This document shows, in pieces, positions 56,327 through 64,000 of a DNA stretch of 64,000 bases. Source of the DNA: Mesorhizobium sp. L-2-11. GTDB taxonomy: Bacteria > Pseudomonadota > Alphaproteobacteria > Rhizobiales > Rhizobiaceae. Within the stretch, counting starts at the first letter, position 1, and each line of letters opens with the position of its first letter. The DNA lies in NCBI RefSeq assembly GCF_016756595.1, contig NZ_AP023257.1:248001-312000 (forward strand), given 5' to 3'. Both the position numbers and the translations under genes were made by a program. Below the pieces are notes generated by a model, which worked only from the letters and a program-made list of their open reading frames with translations, was not told where the DNA came from and ran no database searches.

Positions 56327-56826
56327 TTTGCTTCCGGCGGCAGTGCCAGTTCGCGCCCGTCGACGCCGAGATGGCCGCAGAGCGCATCGACGACGACGCC
56401 GTGATCCTCACGCTCCGGCAGGCCCGAGACCGCGATCACACCGATCACCCCGGCACCTTTGACCGTTATGGGAAAGCCGCCGCCGGCCAGCACATAGTCT
56501 GATATTTCGAGCCCCTCGCCTGGCTTGAAGCTGCGGTCGGGACGCTGCTGCTCCAGCACCATGCGGTAAGTGCTTTTCAGGAACCGCTGCACCACATTGA
56601 TCTTGCGCCGCGCCCAATCCGGATTGGAGGCGTTCGAGCCCGGCATTGCCGCGTAGAACAGCGGCCGATCGAAGGTCCTGATGTCGACGATGATCGGCAA
56701 GCCTTGGGCCAGTGCCCGGTCGCGGATCGCCGAGCCGATCTTGAAGGCGACAGCCTCGTCGAAGACCGTGAAGACAAGGGTAGTTTCCTGTTTCTGGATC
56801 AGAGCGATATCATCCGCAACGGCCAT
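56323..56826 (-). CDS. UPF0303 / heme-degrading domain-containing protein
   Basis: A 167-residue protein of the UPF0303 family (GlcG/HbpS-like fold). Characteristic segments are FDEAVAFKIGSAIRDRALAQGLPIIVDI, DRPLFYAAMPGSNASNPDWARRKINVVQRFLKSTYRM and GGGFPITVKGAGVIGVIAVSGLPEREDHGVVVDAL. The latter resembles HbpS heme-binding proteins. Function is not established. It overlaps the glycerate-kinase start by 4 nt (ATGA), so it is translated together with it. Confidence 0.87.
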   Translation of the reverse strand: MAVADDIALIQKQETTLVFTVFDEAVAFKIGSAIRDRALAQGLPIIVDIRTFDRPLFYAAMPGSNASNPDWARRKINVVQRFLKSTYRMVLEQQRPDRSFKPGEGLEISDYVLAGGGFPITVKGAGVIGVIAVSGLPEREDHGVVVDALCGHLGVDGRELALPPEAK

Positions 56827-56901
56827 GTCGTTCCCCTATCAAACGTCGCGGCACGCTTTGACCGATGGCTGCCGCCGGGTCAAGCGGGACGTGTGGGATA
56901 G

Positions 56902-58215
56902 CTAAACCGCCATATCCGTCTTGACCGCCCGTCCGGCGACATAGACCTCGCGCACGGCGCGATCATCGCCCAGCGTCTGCAGCAGAAACAGCTCCTCCGC
57001 CAGCGTGTCCACCGTCTCCATCCGCAGCCGCATCGCCGGCGTAGCGCGCGCGTCGAGGACGACGATGTCGGCATCGCTGCCTTGGTCGAGCGTGCCGACT
57101 TTTTCCACGATCGACAGCGCCTCGGCATTGCCGCGGGTGAGCTGCCAGAACGACTGGAACGGATTGAGCTTCTCGCCGTTCAGCGCGATCACCTTGTATC
57201 CCTCGTCCATGGTGCGCAGCATCGAGTAATTGGTACCGCCGCCGACATCGGTGGCGGTTGCGATGCGGAGTGGTTTTTCGCGGCGGCGGTAACGCTGATA
57301 GTCGAACAGGCCCGATCCGAGGAACAGGTTCGAGGTCGGACAGAACACCGCGACCGAGCCCGTCTCCGATAGCGCGTCCGCCTCGCGTTCCGACAGATGG
57401 ATGCAGTGGCCGAACAGGCTTTTGCGCCCGAGCAGCCCATGGTGCTCGTAGACAGCGGTATAGTCGCTGGCCTTTGGATAAAGTTGCAGCGTAAAGGCGA
57501 TCTCGGCGTGGTTTTCCGACAGATGCGTCTGCATGTGCAAATCAGGATGTTCGCGGCACAGCGCGCCCGCCATCTCCAATTGCTCGGGTGAGGAGGTGAT
57601 GGCGAAGCGCGGTGTGATGGCATAATGCTGGCGCCCCTTGCCGTGCCACTCTGCGATCAGCGCCTTGCTGTCGTCATAGGCCGATTGCGGCGTGTCGAGC
57701 ACACCCTCCGGCGCGTTGCGATCCATCATCACCTTGCCGGCGATGTTGAGCATGTTGCGGTCATGGGACTCGGCGAAGAACGCCTCGGCAGATCCCTTGT
57801 GGACCGAGCAATAAGCGGCAACGGTCGTCGTGCCATGACGCAGCATCTCGTCGAGGAATAACCTGGCGATGCGGCGGCCATGCTGCGCGTTGTGGAATTT
57901 TGTTTCCACGGGGAAAGTGTAGGTGTTCAACCAGTCGAGTAGCTCGGCGCCGTAGGAAGCGATGACCTGCATCTGCGGAAAATGCGCATGCGCGTCGATG
58001 AAGCCAGGCAGCAGCAAATGCGGGCGGTGGTCGATCTTTTTTGCGCCTTCATCAGCCTTTTTCTCGACGTCGGCATAGGCGCCTGCGGCAACGATCCTGC
58101 CGTCGCGGAGCAACAGGCCGCCGTCCTCCTCGTAGCGCCAGGCGGAATGGTCGTCGACGGTCTCGGGCCAGCGCCGGAAGGACAGCGTGCGGCCGCGCAG
58201 GAGCGTGCTGGTCAT
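56902..58215 (-). CDS. guaD: Guanine deaminase
   Basis: A 437-residue amidohydrolase that converts guanine to xanthine. The metal site HxH is in LPGFIDAHAHFPQM, with further His in MQTHLSENHAEIA and GHCIHLSEREADAL, and the Asp in TDVGGGTNYSML. GTTTVAAYCSVHKGSAEAFF is typical of guanine deaminases. Start at 58215; the upstream urate hydroxylase stops only 2 nt before. First-committed step of the purine-breakdown operon with puuD and the xdh genes nearby. Confidence 0.93.
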   Translation of the reverse strand: MTSTLLRGRTLSFRRWPETVDDHSAWRYEEDGGLLLRDGRIVAAGAYADVEKKADEGAKKIDHRPHLLLPGFIDAHAHFPQMQVIASYGAELLDWLNTYTFPVETKFHNAQHGRRIARLFLDEMLRHGTTTVAAYCSVHKGSAEAFFAESHDRNMLNIAGKVMMDRNAPEGVLDTPQSAYDDSKALIAEWHGKGRQHYAITPRFAITSSPEQLEMAGALCREHPDLHMQTHLSENHAEIAFTLQLYPKASDYTAVYEHHGLLGRKSLFGHCIHLSEREADALSETGSVAVFCPTSNLFLGSGLFDYQRYRRREKPLRIATATDVGGGTNYSMLRTMDEGYKVIALNGEKLNPFQSFWQLTRGNAEALSIVEKVGTLDQGSDADIVVLDARATPAMRLRMETVDTLAEELFLLQTLGDDRAVREVYVAGRAVKTDMAV

Positions 58216-58217
58216 GC

Positions 58218-59435
58218 CTATTTCCCTGCCTCCTCGAACCATGCCACCAGCAGCGCCCGTTCCTTGTCGGTGATATGGGTGACATTGCCCGGCGGCATCG
58301 CGTGGCTGCGGCCGGCCTGCAGGTAGATCTCGCGGGCCTGCGCGGCGATACCGGCGTCCGTGTCAAGCATCACACCTTTCGGCGCGTGATAGATACCCTC
58401 GTAGGACGGCTCTTGCGCGTGGCACATCGAGCAACGGCCAAGCACCGTGTCGCGCACTGCGGGAAAATGCGCCGAAGCGACATAAATCTGTGCCGCCGAG
58501 GACGCCTTGACGTCGCCGGTCAGCACTTTCGGCGCCGTCGACAACCAGATGATGACGACGAACAGGACGGCGGCCGCCAGCCAGGTCCAGCTCGGGTTGC
58601 CCTTGCGCGCGTGCCTGGTGTTGAAATAGTGCCGGATCAAAACGCCGATGATGAACATTAGCGAGGCGATCACCCAGTTGAACTGGGTAGCAAACGCCAG
58701 CGGATAGTGGTTCGACAGCATCAGGAACAGAACGGGCAGCGTCAGGTAATTGTTGTGCAGCGAGCGCTGCTTGGCGATCTTGCCGTATTTCGGATCTGGC
58801 TTCCTGCCGGCGATCAGGTCGGCGACGACGATCTTCTGGTTCGGGATGATGACCATGAAGACATTGGCCGACATGATCGTCGCGGTGATGGCGCCGAGAT
58901 GTAGGAAAGCGGCGCGGCCGGTGAACAGATGGGTAAGACCCCAGGCGATGAACACCAACACGGCATAGAGCACAAGCATCAGGCCGGTATCGCTCCTGCC
59001 AAGCGGCGAACGGCATAAGAGATCATAAACGACCCAGCCGACGCCGATTGTCGCCAGTGACAGCAAGATGCCTGTAGGCGCCGACATGGCCAGCACGTTG
59101 GGATCGATCAGGAAGAGGTCCGCGCCGGCATAGTAAACGACGCACAGCATGGCAAAGCCCGACAGCCAGGTAGCGTAGGATTCCCATTTGAACCAGGTCA
59201 GGTGCTCAGGCATTTCCGCCGGCGCCACCAGATATTTCTGGATGTGGTAGAAGCCGCCACCATGCACCTGCCATTCCTCGCCGAAGGCGCCGGCGGGCAT
59301 GCCCGGGCGCTGGCGCAAGCCGAGATCGAGCGCGACGAAATAGAAGGACGAACCGATCCAGGCTATGCTGGTGACGACATGCAGCCAGCGCACGGCGAAA
59401 CTCAGCCAGTCCCAGAAAATCGCGAAATCCAACAT
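58218..59435 (-). CDS. puuD: Membrane urate hydroxylase PuuD with cytochrome c domain
   Basis: A 405-residue enzyme. The N-terminal part has about eight hydrophobic helices (WLSFAVRWLHVVTSIAWIGSSFYFVAL, THLFTGRAAFLHLGAI, FVVIIWLSTAPKVL). The C-terminal soluble domain carries a c-type heme motif CSMCH near residue 340 and a ligand Met in SHAMPPGNVT. This is the cytochrome-linked urate hydroxylase of alphaproteobacteria, oxidising urate to 5-hydroxyisourate at the membrane. Its downstream neighbour is guaD (2 nt apart), and a LysR regulator is divergent. Confidence 0.93.
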   Translation of the reverse strand: MLDFAIFWDWLSFAVRWLHVVTSIAWIGSSFYFVALDLGLRQRPGMPAGAFGEEWQVHGGGFYHIQKYLVAPAEMPEHLTWFKWESYATWLSGFAMLCVVYYAGADLFLIDPNVLAMSAPTGILLSLATIGVGWVVYDLLCRSPLGRSDTGLMLVLYAVLVFIAWGLTHLFTGRAAFLHLGAITATIMSANVFMVIIPNQKIVVADLIAGRKPDPKYGKIAKQRSLHNNYLTLPVLFLMLSNHYPLAFATQFNWVIASLMFIIGVLIRHYFNTRHARKGNPSWTWLAAAVLFVVIIWLSTAPKVLTGDVKASSAAQIYVASAHFPAVRDTVLGRCSMCHAQEPSYEGIYHAPKGVMLDTDAGIAAQAREIYLQAGRSHAMPPGNVTHITDKERALLVAWFEEAGK

Positions 59436-59600
59436 TGAAAAGTCGTCCCTGCCGATCGGGCGACTTTACGGACTGCAGCGCAAACGGAAAGGGCTGAGCT
59501 GCACGATGACTTTCAAAAAAAAATGGAAAATACTACAGCGCAGCGCGTCGCTTGGACGCACAAAGGACGCTGTAGAACTTTTATCTGGTGAATGATCCTT

Positions 59601-59626
59601 ACGAAAATCGATTCCGATTTTTCGTG
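59601..59626. repeat. Intergenic palindrome related to the one at 36939
   Basis: ACGAAAATCG-ATTC-CGATTTTTCGT: the arms pair with one extra T. Same CGAAAATCG/CGATTTTCG core as at 36939-36962. It lies in the 231-nt divergent region between puuD and the LysR gene; the promoters for both must be in 59436-59666. Confidence 0.7.
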
Positions 59627-59666
59627 GTCATGCACTAGGCTGATCACATGAGAGCCACGAATCCGC

Positions 59667-60587
59667 ATGGCCTATCTCGACAACATCGCCGTCTTCGTTC
59701 GCGTCGTCGAGCTCGGCAATCTGTCGGCGGCGGGCCGCGACATGCGCATCTCGCCGGCGGTCGCTTCCAACCGCATCAAGGAGCTCGAGAAACATCTTGG
59801 TGTCAGGCTGTTCAATCGCACCACGCGGCAGCTGATGCCGACCGAGCACGGCACCGTGTTCTACTCCGGCGCCAAGCAGGTACTGGAGGCGATCACCGAG
59901 GCCGAAGCCGCTGTCACCGCATTGTCCGGCCAGCCGCGCGGCACCATCAAGGTGACAGCGCCGCTCGGACTTGGCCGGCGGCTGGTAGCGTCGGGAATCC
60001 CCGACTTCCACGACAAGTATCCTGACATCGAGGTGCGGCTGAGACTTTCCGACCACAATGTCGACATCATGAAGGAAGGCATCGACGTCGCGTTCAGACT
60101 GGGCATCATAGAGGATTCCAGCCTGAGAATGCGCGGTATCATGGAGTGCGAGCGGGTGCTGGTGGCAGCGCCGAAATATCTGGAAACGCGCGGCGAACCG
60201 ACCGAGCCGCAGGAACTGATCGAAAAGAAGCACGACTGCCTGATGCTGCGCTATTCCGGCGCACGCGAATATGTCTGGACGCTGCAGATGGCCGACGGTC
60301 CGCGGAAATTCGAAGTGCACGGACCCTATGATACCGACGATGGCGACGTGCTGACCGGCTGGGCGCTGTCGGGCCGCGGCATCATCAACAAGCCGCGCTT
60401 CGAGGTCGAGCCGTTCATCCGCGACCGCCGGCTGAAGGTGATCCTGCCCGACACGCCACCGACGCCGGTCCAGTTCGCCGCCGTCTACCCGCACAAGAAG
60501 CTGCAGGACCCGAAGGTGCGGCTGCTGCTCGATTTTATGGCCGAGCGCTGCCAGCGGCTGATCAAGGATATTCTGGCCGGCAAATGA
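59667..60587 (+). CDS. LysR family transcriptional regulator
   Basis: A 306-residue regulator. The N-terminal winged HTH reads FVRVVELGNLSAAGRDMRISPAVASNRIKELEKHLGVRLFNRTTRQLMPTEHG, followed by a periplasmic-binding-protein-like effector domain (KVTAPLGLGRRLV, DIEVRLRLSDHNVDIMKEGIDVAFRLG). It is divergent from puuD-guaD and convergent with xdhC-xdhB, which makes it a good candidate regulator of purine catabolism, though the effector is unknown. ATG at 59667. Confidence 0.94.
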   Translation: MAYLDNIAVFVRVVELGNLSAAGRDMRISPAVASNRIKELEKHLGVRLFNRTTRQLMPTEHGTVFYSGAKQVLEAITEAEAAVTALSGQPRGTIKVTAPLGLGRRLVASGIPDFHDKYPDIEVRLRLSDHNVDIMKEGIDVAFRLGIIEDSSLRMRGIMECERVLVAAPKYLETRGEPTEPQELIEKKHDCLMLRYSGAREYVWTLQMADGPRKFEVHGPYDTDDGDVLTGWALSGRGIINKPRFEVEPFIRDRRLKVILPDTPPTPVQFAAVYPHKKLQDPKVRLLLDFMAERCQRLIKDILAGK

Positions 60588-60608
60588 GCGTGGCCCGAAT
60601 TCTGGCCG

Positions 60609-61598
60609 TCAGCCGGCGATTGCCTTGCCACGAGAGACGGGGTGCGGCGCGGCTCGTGCGCCAGCATGGGCGGCCAGCGCCGTCATGATCTCGGCCGCCG
60701 CCAAGGCTGCGATCACTTGCGGACGCTTGTCCTCGACCGCATCGCCGCCGATCGGCGAGACGAGGCGGGCAAATTCCGCCTCGCTACCGTCCGCCGACTT
60801 CAGGAACCAGTTCCTGAACGTCGCCTTCTTGGTCTTCGAGCCGATCATGCCGACATAGGCGGCATCGCGGCGTTTCAGCGCCTCGGCGACGATCAGGAAA
60901 TCCAGCGCGTGGTCGTGGGTGAGGACGACAAAGGCAGCTCCGGCCGGGGCCTCGCGGACCATCGCCTCTGGCATCGGCGTCAGGCTTGTTTCGACAGCAT
61001 CCGGCATGCCCTCCAGCGCCTCGGCCCGCGTCTCGACAATGACAACACGCACCGGCAGCAAGGCCACCGCCGAGGCCAGCGCCCGCCCGACATGTCCGCC
61101 GCCGAAGATGTAGACATGCGGCAGCTGCGCTTCCTCGGCATCCGCCGCCGCGACCAGTTCCTGTGCCAGCGCTGCGTCGATCAGCCGGATCAGCACCTCG
61201 ACCCTGCCGCCGCAGCACTGGCCGATCTCGGGCCCGAGCGGGATGTCGAGCGTGGCGCTGACATCCCTCCCCCTTGGGGTGAGGGTGGCGGCGAAGCCGT
61301 CGGGTGGGGTCGCCGCGGCCGTGCTCGACGCTCTGGCGGTGCCTTCTGAGACGACCCCCTCTGGCCGCTCCGCGGCCATCTCCCGCTCAAGGGGGGAGAT
61401 AAGCAGCTGCCGGGCTTTGTCGATCGCCATATATTCGAGCTGGCCGCCGCCGATCGTGCCAAAAATCGCCGCGCCCGAGACGAGCATGAAGGCGCCCTTC
61501 TCGCGCGGCGTCGAGCCTTTGGTCTCGGCCACCTCGACCAGGGCAACCCGGCCGGCGCCGCCAAGAAATGCTTTCAGGCTTTGCACTTTCGAGGTCAT
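60609..61598 (-). CDS. xdhC: Xanthine dehydrogenase accessory protein XdhC, with in-frame repeat insertion
   Basis: A 329-residue XdhC, which binds and sulfurates the molybdenum cofactor for xanthine dehydrogenase. N-terminal motif: VALVEVAETKGSTPREKGAFMLV, GTIGGGQLEYMAID; C-terminal: PLGPEIGQCCGGRVEV, HVYIFGGGHVGRALASA, VVLTHDHALDFLI, YVGMIGSKTKKATF. The segment between RQLL and ATLDIPLGP is about 46 residues longer than usual and corresponds exactly to a palindromic repeat (61263-61400), read through in frame. Start at 61598 (MTSKVQSL). It is upstream-coupled to xdhB, 76 nt away. Confidence 0.92.
   Translation of the reverse strand: MTSKVQSLKAFLGGAGRVALVEVAETKGSTPREKGAFMLVSGAAIFGTIGGGQLEYMAIDKARQLLISPLEREMAAERPEGVVSEGTARASSTAAATPPDGFAATLTPRGRDVSATLDIPLGPEIGQCCGGRVEVLIRLIDAALAQELVAAADAEEAQLPHVYIFGGGHVGRALASAVALLPVRVVIVETRAEALEGMPDAVETSLTPMPEAMVREAPAGAAFVVLTHDHALDFLIVAEALKRRDAAYVGMIGSKTKKATFRNWFLKSADGSEAEFARLVSPIGGDAVEDKRPQVIAALAAAEIMTALAAHAGARAAPHPVSRGKAIAG
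61263..61400. repeat. 138-bp palindromic repeat element inside xdhC
   Basis: The ends are inverted: ATCCCTCCCCCTTGGGG at 61264 and the reverse complement ATCTCCCCCCTTGAG at 61400. The interior (TCGCCGCGGCC, CGACCCCCTCTGGCC type) looks like a dispersed intergenic repeat I recall from Mesorhizobium genomes. Its length is a multiple of three, and the xdhC frame stays open through it, adding about 46 residues (PLEREMAAERPEGV...TPRGRDVS). Confidence 0.8.
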
Positions 61599-61674
61599 GT
61601 TTTTGCTTTCCCTATCGGGAAACATAGGTTTTTTTGGCCCGGATTGCACGCCTTGTACGAACCCGGGACCGAGT

Positions 61675-64000
61675 TCAAGCACCGGTCCTGGCCTCCTCCT
61701 TCAGCCGTTCGATCGCCATCAGCACCCGCTCCGGCGTCGCCGGTGGGTCGAGGCGCGGGCAGATCCGGTGGTCGGCAACGCTTGCCACCGCATCCGACAG
61801 CGCATGCAGCACCGAGATGCCGAGCGGCAGCGGCGGCTCGCCGACCGCCTTGGAGCGGTGCACCGTCGGCTCGCTCGCTTCCGGCCAATCGGCCAGCGTC
61901 ACGTTGAGGATCTTCGGTCGGTCCGAGGCGAGAGGAATCTTGTAGGTCGATGGCGCATGGGTTCGCAGCCGACCCTTTTCGTCCCACCAAAGCTCCTCCG
62001 TCGTCAGCCATCCCATACCCTGGATGAAGCCGCCTTCGACCTGGCCTAGGTCGATGGCGCGGTTCAGCGAGCGTCCGGTCTCGTGCAGGATGTCGGTGCG
62101 CTCGACGACATATTCGCCGGTCAGCGTGTCGATCGACACTTCCGAGCACGCGGCGCCATAGGCGAAATAGTAGAAGGGACGGCCCTCGCCCTTGTCGCGA
62201 TCCCAATGGATTTTCGGCGTCTTGTAAAAGCCCGCCGCCGAAAGCTGGATGCGCGCCATATAAGCCTGCCTGACGAGATCGGCGAAGGCGATCTCCTGGT
62301 TGCCGATGCGCACCCGGTTGGGCAGGAACACCACCTGATCGCGCGGCACCTGGTATTTTTCGGCGGCGAAATTGGTCAACCGCTCCTTGATCTGGCGGGC
62401 CGCGTTCTGCGCCGCCATACCATTGAGGTCGGAACCGGACGATGCGGCGGTCGCCGAGGTGTTCGGGACCTTGCCGGTCGTCGTCGCGGTGATCTTTACC
62501 TGGTCGAGGTCGATCTGGAACTCTTCCGCCACCACCTGCGCAACCTTGACGTAGAGGCCCTGCCCCATTTCGGTGCCGCCATGGTTCAGATGCACCGAAC
62601 CGTCGGTATAGACATGCACCAGCGCGCCGGCCTGGTTGTAGTGGGTGGCGGTGAACGAGATGCCGAACTTGACCGGCGTCAGCGCCAATCCACGCTTGAT
62701 GAAGCGACTGTTGGCGTTGAAGGCTTCGATGGTGCGGCGGCGCCTCGCATAGTCGCAACTCGCCTCCAGCTCGGCGACGATGCGGTGGATGATGTTGTCT
62801 CCGACCGTCTGATGATAAGGCGTGACGTTGCGGTCGCTGGTGCCATAAAAGTTCTTCTTACGGATTTCGAGCGGATCCTTGCCGACGGCAAAGGCGACCT
62901 CCTCGATGACGCGCTCGGCCCCGACCATGCCTTGCGGCCCGCCGAAGCCGCGGAAGGCGGTGTTCGACACGGTGTTGGTGTAGAGCGGCGCCGATTGCGC
63001 ATGGACCGCCGGCCAGAAATAGGTGTTGTCGCAGTGGAACAGCGCGCGATCGGTCACTGGGCCTGAGAGGTCCGCCGAGAAACCGCAGCGCGCGGCGAAC
63101 ATGAAATCGACGCCAAGAATATTGCCCTCGTCGTCAAAGCCGACCTCGTAATCGACCAGAAAGTCGTGGCGCTTGCCGGTGGCGATCATGTCGTCGTCAC
63201 GGTCGGGCCGGATTTTAACGGCGAGATGGTGTTTTTTCGCAGCAATCGCCGCGAGCGCGGCAAACTGGTTGCCCTGCGTTTCCTTGCCGCCGAAAGCGCC
63301 GCCCATCCGGCGGATCTCGACCGTGACGGCATGGCTCGGCACGCCGAGCGCATGGCTGACCATGTGCTGGATTTCGCTCGGATGCTGGGTCGAGGCATAA
63401 ATCGTGACGTCCTGATCCTCGCCGGGAATGGCCATGGCGATCTGGCCTTCGAGATAAAAATGGTCCTGGCCGCCGATGCGCATTTTTCCCTTCAACCGGC
63501 GCGGCGCCGCCTTGATCGCAGCCACTGCATCGCCGCGCCTCAGAATCAGCGGCGGCGTGACCAGCTTGTCCTTGCGGGGATCGAGCGCGCCGATATCGGT
63601 GACGAAAGGCAATTCCTTGTATTCGACCTTGGCCAGCCTTGTGGCGCGGCGGGCCTGCTCGCGGGTTTCGGCGATGACGCAGAAGATCGGCTGGCCGAAG
63701 AACTGCACCTTGCCGTCGGCCAGCACCGGTTCGTCGTGACGGCCGGTCGGCGAAATGTCGTTTTCGCCCGGCACGTCGCTCGCCGTCAGAACGTCGACCA
63801 CGCCGGGTGCTGCGCGCACCGCCGACAGATCCATGCTGGTGATGGTGGCATGCGTGGCCGTCGAAAGCCCGAGGCAGCCATGCAGCGTGCCGGATGGCTC
63901 CGGCATGTCATCGATATAGACGGCGGTGCCGCGGACATGCTTGTGCGCGGAATCATGGCGCTGGTCGGTGGCAACGCCACCAGCGATTTTCTGTGCCCTG
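61675..64000 (-). CDS. xdhB: Xanthine dehydrogenase molybdopterin-binding subunit (5' end beyond window)
   Basis: The large, Mo-binding subunit; at least 775 residues are encoded here and the frame is still open at 64000, reading AQKIAGGVATDQRHDSAHKHVRGTAVYIDD, so only the first few tens of residues are missing. Motifs: GGQDHFYLEGQIA, IRRMGGAFGGKETQ, FRGFGGPQGM, HLNHGGTEMGQGLYVKVAQVV, SATAASSGSDLNGMA and the catalytic-Glu stretch SKAVGEPPLPLGISV. It oxidises hypoxanthine and xanthine to urate with the FAD/iron-sulfur subunit XdhA, which should lie outside the window. Followed by xdhC. Confidence 0.96.
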   Translation of the reverse strand, partial: RAQKIAGGVATDQRHDSAHKHVRGTAVYIDDMPEPSGTLHGCLGLSTATHATITSMDLSAVRAAPGVVDVLTASDVPGENDISPTGRHDEPVLADGKVQFFGQPIFCVIAETREQARRATRLAKVEYKELPFVTDIGALDPRKDKLVTPPLILRRGDAVAAIKAAPRRLKGKMRIGGQDHFYLEGQIAMAIPGEDQDVTIYASTQHPSEIQHMVSHALGVPSHAVTVEIRRMGGAFGGKETQGNQFAALAAIAAKKHHLAVKIRPDRDDDMIATGKRHDFLVDYEVGFDDEGNILGVDFMFAARCGFSADLSGPVTDRALFHCDNTYFWPAVHAQSAPLYTNTVSNTAFRGFGGPQGMVGAERVIEEVAFAVGKDPLEIRKKNFYGTSDRNVTPYHQTVGDNIIHRIVAELEASCDYARRRRTIEAFNANSRFIKRGLALTPVKFGISFTATHYNQAGALVHVYTDGSVHLNHGGTEMGQGLYVKVAQVVAEEFQIDLDQVKITATTTGKVPNTSATAASSGSDLNGMAAQNAARQIKERLTNFAAEKYQVPRDQVVFLPNRVRIGNQEIAFADLVRQAYMARIQLSAAGFYKTPKIHWDRDKGEGRPFYYFAYGAACSEVSIDTLTGEYVVERTDILHETGRSLNRAIDLGQVEGGFIQGMGWLTTEELWWDEKGRLRTHAPSTYKIPLASDRPKILNVTLADWPEASEPTVHRSKAVGEPPLPLGISVLHALSDAVASVADHRICPRLDPPATPERVLMAIERLKEEARTGA

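Overview
The window looks like a chromosomal stretch of a high-GC alphaproteobacterium of the Rhizobiales, most likely Mesorhizobium or a close relative. The evidence is the gene families (three-gene PntA1/PntA2/PntB transhydrogenase, aa3 oxidase subunit IV, NDUFA9-like protein, BioY, TRAP and amino-acid ABC transporters, CGNR regulator), an alphaproteobacterial CTTG(G/A)-N17-CTATAT promoter before gyrB, and intergenic palindromes of a type I associate with Mesorhizobium. No species can be fixed from sequence alone.

Layout. 0-1.2 kb: 3' end of rpsA and its terminator. 1.3-9.2 kb: an SDR gene, then a divergent arginine-derivative locus. The minus strand carries a 2-ketoarginine-decarboxylase-like TPP enzyme coupled to an amidinotransferase-fold hydrolase; the plus strand carries a four-gene polar amino-acid ABC importer and an Ldh-family dehydrogenase. 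9.2-13.9 kb: an insertion hot spot with a short direct duplication, an IS256-family element and an IS66-family element. The IS66 copy sits inside a doxX gene, with a perfect 8-bp target duplication. 14-23.4 kb: NDUFA9-like gene, cytochrome P450, gyrB, a 25-residue membrane peptide with a larger membrane protein, a large alpha/beta hydrolase, a decayed DUF1330 gene, bioY and DUF1284.

23.4-36.7 kb: a serine-recombinase fragment, pntA1-pntA2-pntB, two small membrane proteins, a FeeM-like acyltransferase, a GGDEF-EAL protein, a single-chain indolepyruvate ferredoxin oxidoreductase, a lipoprotein, a CGNR regulator and an orphan LivH permease. 37-45 kb: TRAP transporter (dctQ-dctM), a frameshifted zinc alcohol dehydrogenase, convergent dctP, a peptidase C26 amidase, an inhibitor-like secreted protein and a LacI/2-hydroxyacid dehydrogenase pair. 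45-50.3 kb: DUF2000, AraC and MarR genes, a frameshifted intradiol dioxygenase, a His-rich CobW GTPase and a TacA-TacT toxin-antitoxin pair with a perfect operator-like palindrome.

50.4-64 kb: WD40 protein, class III aminotransferase, glutamine-synthetase-family ligase, UdgX uracil-DNA-binding protein, type-2 glycerate kinase, UPF0303 protein, then a purine-catabolic cluster: guanine deaminase, membrane urate hydroxylase, LysR regulator, xdhC and the xanthine dehydrogenase large subunit, which runs off the window end. xdhC carries an in-frame 138-bp palindromic repeat.

The most distinctive theme is gene decay and insertion: an IS-split doxX, two single-event frameshifts, three gene remnants and a repeat captured inside an intact reading frame. 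I found no CRISPR array, rRNA, tRNA, prophage or recognisable defence island.
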